NCBI RefSeq assembly: GCF_022808915.1
Contig: NZ_JAKZFS010000001.1
Span: forward strand, 946,644 to 1,010,643
Direction of reading: 5' to 3'
Source of the DNA: Fundidesulfovibrio terrae
Lineage (GTDB): Bacteria > Desulfobacterota > Desulfovibrionia > Desulfovibrionales > Desulfovibrionaceae
DNA: 64,000 bases
Each line of letters begins with the position of its first letter. The stretch's first letter is position 1. This document shows, in pieces, positions 17,576 through 25,543 of the stretch. Below the pieces are notes generated by a model, which did no database searches, was not told where the DNA came from, and saw only the letters and a program-made list of their open reading frames with translations. The position numbers were made by a program, and so were the translations under genes.

Positions 17576-18631
17576 TTAACCGACAATAAGCCATCGGCTG
17601 GGGTTAATTGGTTTCAAGCCAAAACGCAATTCAAAAGACATGCCGGAAGCACCGCCCGGCGAGAGTTCCCCCGCCGCGCCCAGGATGGCGCCGCGCGCGA
17701 CCTCCTGGCCGGGCGAAACGGACACGGAAGAGAGGCGGGAATAGACCGTCAGCGCGCCTCCCCCGTGGGCCAGCACCACCACGTGGCCCAGGCCCTTCAC
17801 TTCGCCCGCGAAAGCCACCCTCCCCCAGTGCACCGCCGTCACCTTGGCTCCGGGGGCAGTGGCGATGGAGACGCCGTTTACGGCGGGCGAAGTCTGGGGG
17901 GCGAATCCTTGGGCGGAAGTTCCCTTGGCGGGCCAGGGCAGCACCCCGCGCGCGGCCTCGAAGGGCTTGTCCGCGACCCCGAGAGGGGAGAAGTCCGCCA
18001 GGGACGCCTGCTCCAGGATGCGTTCCAGCTGTTCCGGAGGGGCGGGCCGCTCGCGGCGCAGCGCGGTGAGCTCCTTCAGGAGCTTCAGACGCTCGGCCAA
18101 AAGCGCGTCCCGGGAGGATTCCGTCTGGGAGCCCTGGGCGTCGGCCTCGGGCTTGAGCCCGGCCTCCTTCTCCATATTGGCGGCCAGCTCGTTGTTCTTG
18201 ATGCGCAGCCGGTTCAGATCCTCGCGGGCCTGGGCGTACACCGAGCCCAGCCAGGCGAGGCCCCGGTCGGTCTCGTCCCAGGGAGCCACGGAGGCGTCCA
18301 TGACGCCCTTCAGGCGCACGTCCATCTCCCAGAGGGCGGGCAACATGGTTTTAAGCCTGCCGGTGAGCTGTGCGATTTCGTCCTCGAGGCCCTGGCGCTC
18401 CCGCGAGAGCCTGCCTGCCTCGCCGGAAAGGGCCGCGAAACGCGTGGCCTGCTGCCTGAGGCGCGCCTCCAGGACGCGGATGTTGGACTGGATCTTTTCC
18501 AGTTCCGGGCGCGCGGCCAGTTCGGCCGGGGTGGCCGTCAGCGGGTAGGGCGTCGCCGCCAGAACGGGGACCCCGGACAGGGCCAGGACCAGGATCAGGA
18601 AAGAAAGGGTCCCAGGGGGCATTCTTCGCAC
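17576..18631 (-). CDS. EnvC-like murein hydrolase activator with degenerate LytM domain
   Basis: The 351-residue protein has a signal peptide, a long coiled coil (about residues 40-210) and a C-terminal LytM/M23 domain. The domain keeps the fold pattern (VHWGRVAFAGEVKGLGHVV, LAHGGGALTVYSRL) but the usual zinc-binding histidines are missing: the normal YxHL position reads YSRL and the first histidine motif is lost. Like E. coli EnvC it should therefore activate an amidase rather than cut murein. I prefer the GTG start with AGGA upstream; ATG nine bases later is possible. It overlaps the end of the endonuclease gene by 37 bases, so it is translationally coupled. Confidence 0.85.
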   Translation of the reverse strand: MRRMPPGTLSFLILVLALSGVPVLAATPYPLTATPAELAARPELEKIQSNIRVLEARLRQQATRFAALSGEAGRLSRERQGLEDEIAQLTGRLKTMLPALWEMDVRLKGVMDASVAPWDETDRGLAWLGSVYAQAREDLNRLRIKNNELAANMEKEAGLKPEADAQGSQTESSRDALLAERLKLLKELTALRRERPAPPEQLERILEQASLADFSPLGVADKPFEAARGVLPWPAKGTSAQGFAPQTSPAVNGVSIATAPGAKVTAVHWGRVAFAGEVKGLGHVVVLAHGGGALTVYSRLSSVSVSPGQEVARGAILGAAGELSPGGASGMSFELRFGLKPINPSRWLIVG

Positions 18632-19245
18632 AGCGGTTTCCTGGTCTTGCAGAACCGGTTGCCCACGCGCACCAGTTGGGCGTGGAAATCATTGAAGAGG
18701 GCCGGATCGGGGTCCAGCACGTCCATGAAATAGTCTCGCAGCTCGTCGTAGTGGGCGTCCTCGGGAACCAGGCCGTGCCGGGAGAGGATGCGCCGGGTGT
18801 AGGCGTCCACCACGAAGCTCGGCATGCCGAGCGCGTAGCACAGGATGGAGTCCGCGGTCTCGGGGCCCACGCCGCGCACCCCGAGAAGCTCCTCGCGCAC
18901 CTGGCCCATGTCGCGCCGGGAAAGCTCCGGCAGGTCGAAGCCGCAGCTCCGTTCCAGATAGTCCAAAAGGCCGGACAGGCGCTCGGCCTTGAGCCGGAAA
19001 TATCCGGCCGGGCGGATCAGCTCCTCAAGCTCAGGCCTCGGCAGGCCGCGCAGGGTTTCGGGGGTAAGCGCCCCCGCCCCTTCCAGGTTGGCGATGGCCT
19101 TTTCCACTCCGGTCCAGGCGGTGTTCTGGGTGAGGATGGCCCCCACGCACACCTCGAAGGGCGTCTTTGCGGGCCACCAGTTCCTGTGACCCAGCGAGCC
19201 CAGCATGGACCGGTAATACTCCATGAGCCGTTCACGTCGTGACAT
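18595..19245 (-). CDS. Endonuclease III-like DNA glycosylase (HhH-GPD), lacking the fourth cluster cysteine
   Basis: This 216-residue base-excision repair protein has the helix-hairpin-helix segment LLGVRGVGPETADSIL and the catalytic aspartate in VVDAYTRRIL. The lysine of bifunctional endonuclease III is replaced by Glu in the hairpin, as in the COG2231 group. The C-terminus carries three cysteines in the 4Fe-4S pattern (FCKTRKPLCEECPLGPFLS) but the protein stops where the fourth would be expected. Its 3' end overlaps the EnvC-like start by 37 bases. Whether it still binds a cluster is open. The first ATG gives the family's usual N-terminus. Confidence 0.88.
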   Translation of the reverse strand: MSRRERLMEYYRSMLGSLGHRNWWPAKTPFEVCVGAILTQNTAWTGVEKAIANLEGAGALTPETLRGLPRPELEELIRPAGYFRLKAERLSGLLDYLERSCGFDLPELSRRDMGQVREELLGVRGVGPETADSILCYALGMPSFVVDAYTRRILSRHGLVPEDAHYDELRDYFMDVLDPDPALFNDFHAQLVRVGNRFCKTRKPLCEECPLGPFLS

Positions 19246-19291
19246 ACGATCATCCTAGCCACGCCCGGGGGCAGGGGCAAGCCTCGGCGCG

Positions 19292-19319
19292 TTGCAAAAT
19301 CGGCAAACTTGTGTATTCA
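19292..19319 (+). promoter_or_regulatory. Sigma-70 promoter of the cytochrome gene
   Basis: TTGCAA and TATTCA are spaced 16 bases apart, ending 34 bases before the cytochrome ATG. Confidence 0.6.
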
Positions 19320-19353
19320 GGGTCAAACTTGCCCTTTTCAAGGAGTCCGACCT

Positions 19354-19644
19354 ATGACACGTACCCGTCTGGCCATGGTGCTGTGCCTGGCCCTCGGCGT
19401 CTGCCTCCCCGCTTTCGCCCGGGCCCAGGACAAGGACCCAGCGCAGACCGTCATAAGCGTGTGCACCAGGTGCCACACCCCCGCGCGCATCTGCAAAAAC
19501 CTGGGAGTCAAGGACCAGGACGCCTGGGACGCCACGGTGTCGCACATGATAAGAAACGGCGCGAAGCTCGATGCCGCCGACAAGCCCGGCCTGGTTTCCT
19601 GGCTGGCCTCCCGCAAGCCCGGCGACAAGCCGGTCTGCAACTAG
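19354..19644 (+). CDS. Small periplasmic c-type cytochrome-like protein (single CXXCH)
   Basis: The 96-residue protein has a signal peptide (MTRTRLAMVLCLALGVCLPA, cut near ARAQ) and one haem-binding motif, CTRCH, about 13 residues into the mature chain. The mature part is about 70 residues. A late methionine in VSHMIRNGAKLD is a candidate axial ligand, as in class I monohaem cytochromes. Two further cysteines (ICKN and the C-terminal VCN) could form a disulfide. It should carry electrons in the periplasm; its partner is not evident from neighbours. AAGGAG precedes the ATG and a promoter is visible upstream. The cutA start follows its stop after one base. Confidence 0.85.
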   Translation: MTRTRLAMVLCLALGVCLPAFARAQDKDPAQTVISVCTRCHTPARICKNLGVKDQDAWDATVSHMIRNGAKLDAADKPGLVSWLASRKPGDKPVCN

Positions 19645-19645
19645 C

Positions 19646-19969
19646 ATGGCGGCCGTGTTCGTCTACGTCACCGCCCGGGACCGTGCCGAGGCCCTGGCCA
19701 TCGGCCGGACCCTGGTCCAGGAGCGCCTGGTGGCCTGCGCCAACGTCCTGGACGGCGTCCGATCCCTGTATTGGTGGGACGGCGCGGTCCAGGAGGAGGA
19801 CGAGGCCCTGTTCGTGGCCAAGACCCGCTCCGAACTGGTGGATGCGGTGGTGGCGCGGGTGAAGGAGCTCCATTCCTACGAGGTCCCCTGCGTGGTGGCC
19901 CTGCCGGTGGCGGCCGGCAACCCCGATTTCCTGGACTGGATTTCCGCCGAAACCGGTCCGCAATCGTAA
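19646..19969 (+). CDS. cutA: Divalent-cation tolerance protein CutA
   Basis: This small trimeric cytoplasmic protein of 107 residues has the CutA sequence pattern: VYVTARDRAEALAIGRTLVQERLVACANV, then YWWDGAVQEEDEALFVAKT and a C-terminal LHSYEVPCVVALPV. CutA is linked to copper tolerance in E. coli, though its true role is unclear. The ATG begins one base after the stop of the cytochrome gene, so it is probably cotranscribed with it. A PfkB-family kinase follows nine bases after its stop. Confidence 0.94.
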   Translation: MAAVFVYVTARDRAEALAIGRTLVQERLVACANVLDGVRSLYWWDGAVQEEDEALFVAKTRSELVDAVVARVKELHSYEVPCVVALPVAAGNPDFLDWISAETGPQS

Positions 19970-19978
19970 GGAGCCTCG

Positions 19979-20914
19979 ATGCGCATCCTCGTCTTCGGGT
20001 CCATGGCCTACGACCGGATCATGACCTTCCCCGGCAAGTTCGCCGACCACATCCTGCCCGACAAGCTGCACATCCTCTCGGTGTGCTTCGTGCTTCAGGA
20101 CCTGCAGGAGAAGTTCGGCGGAACGGCCGGCAACATCGCCTATTCGCTGAGCCTTTTGGGCGACAGCCCCACCATCATCGCCACCGTGGGCAAGGACTTC
20201 GAGCCCTATGCGGCCTGGCTGGCCCAGCACGGGCTCACCATGCAGGGCATCCGCAACGTGCCCGAGGAATTCACCGCCGGGGCCTACATCACCACCGACC
20301 AGACCGACAACCAGATCACCGCCTTCAACCCCGGGGCCATGAAGGTCCAGGCCGGGTTCTCCCTGGACGGCTTCGACCCGGCCTCCACGCTCGGCATCGT
20401 GGCCCCCGGCTGCCTGGCGGACATGAAGTTCTACAGCGCCAAGTTCAAGGAGTTGAACATCCCCTTCTTCTACGATCCCGGCCAGAACATCACCGCCTTC
20501 TCCGGCGAGGAGCTGGCCGAGATGCTCACCGGCGCCAGCTACCTCATCACCAACGACTACGAGCTCCAACTCATCATGAACGCCACCGGCCTCACCAAGG
20601 AGTCCATCCTGCACCGGGTGGGCATCCTCATCACCACCCTGGGCGAGGAAGGCTCGGTCATCAATGAAAAGGGCGTGGAGACCCGCGTGCCCGCCGCCTG
20701 CATCTCGGGCGTCAAGGACCCCACCGGCGCGGGCGACTCCTTCCGGGCGGGCCTCCTGCGCGGCCTGGCACAGGGCAAGCCCCTGCCCGTGGCCGCCCGC
20801 ATGGGCGCGGTGTGCGCCGCCTACTGCGTGGAGCAGCACGGCACCCAGGAACACGCCTTCACCGAGGCCGAATTCTGGGCGCGCTACGAGGAGAACTTCG
20901 GCAAGGCCGACTAG
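19979..20914 (+). CDS. PfkB-family carbohydrate/nucleoside kinase
   Basis: The 311-residue ribokinase-family enzyme phosphorylates a sugar or nucleoside with ATP. It opens with LVFGSMAYDRIMTFPG, has the GGTAGNIAYSLSLLG glycine-rich segment near residue 50 and the second PfkB signature DPTGAGDSFRAGLL near residue 250, with the catalytic aspartate in GAGD. The N-terminal half looks most like archaeal and deltaproteobacterial adenosine/nucleoside kinases, but the substrate cannot be fixed from sequence alone. AAGGAG precedes the ATG. Downstream are an APH-like kinase and an APS-kinase-like gene on the same strand. Confidence 0.88.
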   Translation: MRILVFGSMAYDRIMTFPGKFADHILPDKLHILSVCFVLQDLQEKFGGTAGNIAYSLSLLGDSPTIIATVGKDFEPYAAWLAQHGLTMQGIRNVPEEFTAGAYITTDQTDNQITAFNPGAMKVQAGFSLDGFDPASTLGIVAPGCLADMKFYSAKFKELNIPFFYDPGQNITAFSGEELAEMLTGASYLITNDYELQLIMNATGLTKESILHRVGILITTLGEEGSVINEKGVETRVPAACISGVKDPTGAGDSFRAGLLRGLAQGKPLPVAARMGAVCAAYCVEQHGTQEHAFTEAEFWARYEENFGKAD

Positions 20915-20927
20915 GGGGACGGTTTCA

Positions 20928-20971
20928 GCAGGCGGGGGGCCGGGCTTTCGAGTGCCGGTCCGGCCGCCTGC
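20928..20971 (+). terminator. GC-rich hairpin after the PfkB kinase gene
   Basis: GCAGGCGG pairs with CCGCCTGC, and an inner GGCCGG/CCGGTCC stem is possible. There is no T run, so a terminator role is uncertain. Confidence 0.35.
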
Positions 20972-21014
20972 ATGATCGGATCGTGAGGGCGCCGCACCGC
21001 GCCCGGGAGGCGTC

Positions 21015-22139
21015 ATGCGCAAGGGAACCGAGGAAAAGACCCCCCTGGTCATAGGCCCGGAAAAAATCCAGGCCTATCTGCGCCAGGTGTTCGGCGATAC
21101 CGCGAAACTCACCTGGCTCGGCGAGATCGGCCAGGTCGGAACCCAGGGCATGAAGGAGTTCGGCTACGGCAAGCCCCTGCGCCTGGAGTTCTCAGTGGAG
21201 GGCCGCCTCAAGTCCGCCGTGCTCTCCATCATGCGCGGCGATAAGTACGGCCACCAGTTCTACTGGGACCGCGCCGCCATCCTCATGTTCCAGCACGAGA
21301 CCTCGGGACGCCTGCCCCGCCATGCCAAGCCCATGGGCCTGGGCTACTTCGACGTGCACGACAAGATGGCCGCAGTGGTGGACCCCAAGGAATTCTTCAT
21401 CCTCACCGAGCTGGTGGACGGCGACGGCTACCACGAGACGCTCGAACGCATCGTCCGCGAGGGAGCCACACCCGCGGATATCGCCCTGGCCCGGGACTTC
21501 GCGGGCTGGCTGGCCGAAATCCACGCGGACAAGAGCGACGACCCGGACCTCTACCTGCGCCGCGTGCGCAACCTCATCGGGGCCTCCGAGTGCATCTTCG
21601 GGTTGGTGGACGCCTACCCCCATCCCTACGACAAGTTCCCGCCCGAGCGCTTTCAGGCCCTGGAGAAACGCGTGGTGGACTGGCGCTGGAAGCTCAGAAG
21701 CTACAACCACCGCCTGAGCGTGGTGCACGGCGACTTCCACCCCTGGAATACCCTGGTGCGCGAGGACGGCGGGCGGTTCGACTTCTCGGTGCTGGACCGC
21801 AGCAGGGGCGAATTCGGAGAACCAGCCGACGACGTCTCCACCATGAGCCTCAACTTCGTGCTCTTCGGCCTCTACGGCCAGACCGGCACGCCAAGGCTTC
21901 AGGGCGACTTCGAGAAGCTCTATACGGCCTTCTGGGAAGAGTACCTGGAACGGACGGGGGACGAGGAGATACTGGAAGTCATTGCGCCTTTTTATGTGTT
22001 CCGCGGGCTGGTCATCGCCTCGCCCCAGTGGTACCCCCACCACCCCGAGCCGGTGCGCGAGGGGTTGCTGCGCTTCCTGGAGCGGGTGCTGGAAGAGGAG
22101 CGGTTCGACTGGCGGGGGATCAATAAGTATTTGGAGTAA
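21015..22139 (+). CDS. APH-like small-molecule phosphotransferase
   Basis: This 374-residue protein has the aminoglycoside-phosphotransferase/choline-kinase fold: Brenner's motif VVHGDFHPWNTLV holds the catalytic Asp and Asn (about residues 237-249), followed by VLDRSRGEFGEPADD with the metal-binding Asp. The N-terminal lobe is long and lacks an obvious canonical P-loop. It is unlikely to be a resistance gene here; COG2187-type APH proteins often pair with a P-loop kinase, and an APS-kinase-like gene does lie next door. The ATG has GGGAGG at 5 bases. The substrate is unknown. Confidence 0.85.
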   Translation: MRKGTEEKTPLVIGPEKIQAYLRQVFGDTAKLTWLGEIGQVGTQGMKEFGYGKPLRLEFSVEGRLKSAVLSIMRGDKYGHQFYWDRAAILMFQHETSGRLPRHAKPMGLGYFDVHDKMAAVVDPKEFFILTELVDGDGYHETLERIVREGATPADIALARDFAGWLAEIHADKSDDPDLYLRRVRNLIGASECIFGLVDAYPHPYDKFPPERFQALEKRVVDWRWKLRSYNHRLSVVHGDFHPWNTLVREDGGRFDFSVLDRSRGEFGEPADDVSTMSLNFVLFGLYGQTGTPRLQGDFEKLYTAFWEEYLERTGDEEILEVIAPFYVFRGLVIASPQWYPHHPEPVREGLLRFLERVLEEERFDWRGINKYLE

Positions 22140-22155
22140 GAGCAGGAGGGAAGAT

Positions 22156-22208
22156 GCCTCCGGCGGCCAAAGGGACGGGGTCCCTTTGGAATCCCCGATA
22201 GCTCCGCG
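22156..22208 (+). repeat. Dispersed palindromic intergenic repeat, copy 4 (most intact)
   Basis: GCCTCCGGCGGCCAAAGGGA, a short turn, GTCCCTTTGGAATCC, then GATAGCTCCGCG. The CCAAAGGGAC/GTCCCTTTGG arms form a perfect 10-bp stem. It lies between the APH-like and APS-kinase-like genes. Confidence 0.9.
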
Positions 22209-22234
22209 GGATCAAACGGTATCACGGTAGGAAT

Positions 22235-22867
22235 ATGCAAACTGACGGAAACGCCGCCCTGGACGACACGGAAGGACCAGAGGCCGACAAGACCGGGGCC
22301 GCCCTGTGGTTCACCGGGCTGCCCGGATCGGGCAAGTCCACCCTGGCCAGGGCCGTGCTGGATGTGTTGAAGAAGCGGGGGCTGGACGCGGTGCTCCTCC
22401 AGATGGACGCCCGGCGCGCCCACTACACGCCGCGCCCCCTCTACACCGTCAAGGAGCGCGCCGAGGCCTACAGGATGTTCGCCGAGGAGGCCGCCGGCCT
22501 GGCCGGGGAGGGCAGGATCGTGCTCATGGACGGTTCCGGCCCGCAGGTGGCCATGCGTGAGCGCGCCCGCGAGCTGATCGAACGCTTCGCGGAGGTGCAT
22601 CTGCGCTGCGGCGTGACCACGGCCATGAAGCGGGAATCCGCCAGGCCCGAGGGCACGGTCATGGCCGGGCTCTACGCCAAGGCCATGAAGCGCAAAGCCA
22701 CGGGCCAGAAGTTCGAGGGCCTGGGGCAGGTCATCGGCGTGGACGTCCCCTTCGAGGAGGATCCCCGGGCCGAACTGGTGCTGGACGCGGCCGCCTCGAG
22801 CACGGACGAGATGCTGGCCAAGGTGCTGGAGCGCTTTTCCGCCTGGCTTGGGCACGGGCGGGAGTGA
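22235..22867 (+). CDS. APS-kinase-like P-loop kinase
   Basis: The 210-residue protein resembles adenylyl-sulfate kinase (CysC): Walker A is GLPGSGKST, and the later segment with GLYAKAMKRKATGQKFEGLG and VDVPFEEDP matches the CysC layout. However, the DGDNxR motif that binds APS in true CysC reads QMDARRAHYTP, so the substrate may differ. In a dissimilatory sulfate reducer an APS kinase would compete with respiration, which also argues for another role. A weak AGGA precedes the ATG. It follows an APH-like gene across a dispersed repeat. A P-loop kinase plus an APH-like kinase is a known pairing. Confidence 0.8.
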   Translation: MQTDGNAALDDTEGPEADKTGAALWFTGLPGSGKSTLARAVLDVLKKRGLDAVLLQMDARRAHYTPRPLYTVKERAEAYRMFAEEAAGLAGEGRIVLMDGSGPQVAMRERARELIERFAEVHLRCGVTTAMKRESARPEGTVMAGLYAKAMKRKATGQKFEGLGQVIGVDVPFEEDPRAELVLDAAASSTDEMLAKVLERFSAWLGHGRE

Positions 22868-22932
22868 CGCCCGCGCGCGGGAGCGTTTTCCCGCCCTTTG
22901 ACCGCGGCCAATCCATGCATTATGATGCGAGG

Positions 22933-24264
22933 ATGAAGTTTCACGTCCTCACGTTCGGCTGCCAGATGAACGCGGCCGACTCCGGCTGGCTCGGCCGCAG
23001 CCTTGAGGGCCTCGGCTGGGAACAGGTCCCCGCCGGAGAGGCCCAGGTCTATGTGGTCAACACCTGCTCCGTGCGCGACAAGCCCGAGCAGAAGGTCTAC
23101 AGCCTGCTTGGCAGGCTCTCCGAACACCTCGAACGCGATCCCTCCATATTCTGCGCCGTGGGCGGCTGCGTGGCCCAGCAGGTGGGCACCAAGCTCTGGA
23201 ACCGCTTTCCCTTCGTGCGCCTGGTCTTCGGCACGGACGGCGTGTCCCAGGCCCCGGCCGCCCTGGCCCGCCTGGCCCGCGAACCCAAGCTTCGCCTGTC
23301 GCTTCTGGATTTCACCGAAGACTACCTGGAGCGCGACCCGGCCCTGCCCGGAAAGGCCGCCTCGCCCACGGCCTTCGTCAACATCATGCAGGGCTGCGAC
23401 AACTTCTGCGCCTACTGCATCGTGCCCCACGTGCGCGGCCGCCAGAAGTCCCGGGCCAGCGCCGCGGTGCTTCAGGAGTGCTTCGCGCTGGCGGGTTCGG
23501 GCGTCAGGGAGGTCACGCTCCTGGGGCAGAACGTGAACAGCTACGGCCTGGACGCGGGCGGCGACGGAGTGCTCTTCCCGCAGCTTCTGCGCGCCGTGGC
23601 CGCCATTCCCGGCATCGAGCGCATCCGCTTCACCACCTCGCACCCCAAGGACCTGGCCGAGGAGGTCATCGAGGCTTTCGGCGACCTGCCCAACCTCTGC
23701 CCCAGCCTGCACCTGCCGGTGCAGTCCGGGTCGGACGCGGTGCTGAGACGCATGGGGCGCAAGTACACGGTCGATCAATATTTGAAGAAGGTCGAAGGAC
23801 TGCGCAGGGCGCGCCCGGACATTTCGCTTTCCACGGATTTCATCGTGGGGTTTCCCGGCGAAACCGAGGCGGATTTCAAGGCCACGCTCGACCTCATGCG
23901 CCAGGTGCGCTTCGAGGGCTCCTTCTCCTTCCTCTACAGCGACCGCCCCGGCGTGGCCTCGGTGAAGATGGAGCCCAAGGTGCCGGACGAGATCAAATCC
24001 TGGCGGCTGGCCGAGCTTCAGGCCTTGCAAAATGCCCAGCAGGAGGCCATGCTGGAAAGCCTGGCCGGAACCACGGCCAAGGTGCTGGTTGAAGGCCCAG
24101 GCTTTCGCAGGGGAAGTGAGGAGCCGGCCTGGCGCGGCCGGGACGAGGCCGGGCGGGTGGTGAACTTCGCGGGTCCGGCCGAGCCGGACCTCACGGGGCG
24201 TATCGTTTCGGTGCGTATCACCCAGGCCAAGAAGCATTCACTCTGGGGGGAGGGGGCGTCATGA
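22933..24264 (+). CDS. miaB: tRNA-2-methylthio-N6-dimethylallyladenosine synthase
   Basis: This radical-SAM enzyme adds the 2-methylthio group to i6A37 in tRNAs that read codons starting with U. The 443-residue protein has the N-terminal methylthiotransferase domain with three cluster cysteines (TFGCQMN, NTCSVRD, GGCVAQ), the radical-SAM motif CDNFCAYC and a C-terminal TRAM domain. I choose ATG 22933 by homology (MKFHVLTFGCQMN); ATG 22915 upstream is possible since neither has a good Shine-Dalgarno site. Its stop overlaps the next start in an ATGA junction. Confidence 0.94.
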   Translation: MKFHVLTFGCQMNAADSGWLGRSLEGLGWEQVPAGEAQVYVVNTCSVRDKPEQKVYSLLGRLSEHLERDPSIFCAVGGCVAQQVGTKLWNRFPFVRLVFGTDGVSQAPAALARLAREPKLRLSLLDFTEDYLERDPALPGKAASPTAFVNIMQGCDNFCAYCIVPHVRGRQKSRASAAVLQECFALAGSGVREVTLLGQNVNSYGLDAGGDGVLFPQLLRAVAAIPGIERIRFTTSHPKDLAEEVIEAFGDLPNLCPSLHLPVQSGSDAVLRRMGRKYTVDQYLKKVEGLRRARPDISLSTDFIVGFPGETEADFKATLDLMRQVRFEGSFSFLYSDRPGVASVKMEPKVPDEIKSWRLAELQALQNAQQEAMLESLAGTTAKVLVEGPGFRRGSEEPAWRGRDEAGRVVNFAGPAEPDLTGRIVSVRITQAKKHSLWGEGAS

Positions 24265-24746
24265 TAGAGATGAAGGTTTTCGGGCTGGCCCTGGACGAGG
24301 ACACCCAGGCCCCGGTGCTCATCCTCAAGGACGTCGAGGACACGATCACCCTGCCCATCTGGATCGGCGCCATGGAAGCCATGGCCATATCGCTCACGCT
24401 CAACGAGGTGAAGCTGCCCCGGCCCATGACCCACGACCTGCTGCTCACCGCGCTCGGGCTCCTGGGCGGCACGGTGCGCGCCGTGTCGGTCACGGAACTC
24501 AAGGAAGGCACCTTCTTCGCGGTGATCTCCGTGGACCAGGGGGGCAAGCTGATCGAGATCGACGCGCGTCCTTCGGACGCCGTGGCCCTGGCCCTGCGCG
24601 CCGGGGCGTCCATCCTGGTGGACCCCAAGGTGATCGCGTCCCTGTCCGAGGCCAAGCCCAAGCCCGGAGCGAGCGCCGAGGGCGAGGACAAGTGGGCCGA
24701 CATCCTGGAAAGCTACAACCCCGACGACACCAAATACAAGATGTAG
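24261..24746 (+). CDS. Bifunctional nuclease family protein (DUF151)
   Basis: The 161-residue protein matches the DUF151 family, small proteins described as bifunctional DNase/RNase in plants and found widely in bacteria. The pattern is typical: LKDVEDTITLPIWIGAMEAMAI, RPMTHDLLLTALGLLGG and ARPSDAVALALRAGASI. The start overlaps the miaB stop (ATGA) and has GGGGGAGGGGG upstream, so it is translated with miaB. A PHP-domain phosphatase gene follows eight bases after its stop. The role in bacteria is not settled; the operon suggests a link to RNA metabolism. Confidence 0.9.
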   Translation: MIEMKVFGLALDEDTQAPVLILKDVEDTITLPIWIGAMEAMAISLTLNEVKLPRPMTHDLLLTALGLLGGTVRAVSVTELKEGTFFAVISVDQGGKLIEIDARPSDAVALALRAGASILVDPKVIASLSEAKPKPGASAEGEDKWADILESYNPDDTKYKM

Positions 24747-24754
24747 ATGAAGCC

Positions 24755-25414
24755 ATGATCGACCTGCACACCCACACCACGTTCTCCGACGGCGAACTCA
24801 TCCCCGCCGAACTCGTGCGCCGCGCCGCCAAGGCCGGGTACAAGGGGCTGGCCATCACCGACCACGCCGACCCCTCCAACATGTACCACATCATCGAGAA
24901 CCTGCGCCGTTTCGCCGATGAGACCGGCCCATACTTGGACTGCAACCTGGCCGTGGGCGTGGAGCTGACCCACTGTCCGCCCGCGCTGATCCCCGGGCTT
25001 ATCGTGGAGGCCCGGCGCGCCGGGGCCATGCTGGTGGTGGTGCACGGCGAGACCATCGTGGAGCCCGTGGCCAGGGGGACCAACCTTGCGGCCATCGAGG
25101 GCGGCGCGGACGTGCTGGCCCATCCTGGGCTCATCACCGAGCAGGAGGTGGCCCTGGCCGCCGAGAAAGGCGTGTGCCTGGAGATCACCACCCGCAAGGG
25201 CCATAGCCTGACCAACGGGCACGTGGCCATGATGGCCCGCAAGTTGAAAGCCAAGCTGGTCATCGACAACGACGCCCACGCGCCCGGCGACCTGGTGTCC
25301 CAGGAGATGCGGCGCATGATCGCCCTGGGCTGCGGCCTCACCGCCGACGAACTCCAGAAGGCCGAGAAGAACGCCGAGGCCATCTTCCAGAAGCTCCTGC
25401 ACAAGAAGGTGTAG
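24755..25414 (+). CDS. PHP-domain histidinol-phosphatase-like protein
   Basis: The 219-residue protein is a metal-dependent PHP phosphoesterase. It opens with the metal-binding DLHTHTTFSDGEL motif, followed by ITDHAD, LAVGVELTH, VVVHGET, VLAHPG and a C-terminal IDNDAHAPGD, so the metal ligands are all present. It belongs to the histidinol-phosphatase-like subgroup of PHP proteins; whether it serves histidine synthesis here is unknown because no other his genes are near. It begins eight bases after the DUF151 gene stop and probably ends the miaB operon. The 129-base gap that follows holds no gene. Confidence 0.9.
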   Translation: MIDLHTHTTFSDGELIPAELVRRAAKAGYKGLAITDHADPSNMYHIIENLRRFADETGPYLDCNLAVGVELTHCPPALIPGLIVEARRAGAMLVVVHGETIVEPVARGTNLAAIEGGADVLAHPGLITEQEVALAAEKGVCLEITTRKGHSLTNGHVAMMARKLKAKLVIDNDAHAPGDLVSQEMRRMIALGCGLTADELQKAEKNAEAIFQKLLHKKV

Positions 25415-25543
25415 GGGACCTGTTCGCACCCGGCGCAGGCTCGAGCAGCGCCGGGCACGGCGTCTGCCGCAAGGGTAGCCGGAGACCGGGCGGCGGGCCT
25501 CCGCACGGAATCGGTTTGACGCCGGCCCGCCCGGCGTGACACT

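Noticed and set aside
22235-22867. Calling this gene cysC, a true APS kinase.
   Set aside because: The APS-binding DGDxxR motif is replaced by QMDARR, so the substrate is not assured; I name it APS-kinase-like only.
25477-25490. AGCCGGAGACCGGG resembles the B12 box of cobalamin riboswitches, upstream of the M15 peptidase gene.
   Set aside because: The other conserved parts of the riboswitch are missing within the 129-base gap, and the downstream gene has no link to cobalamin.
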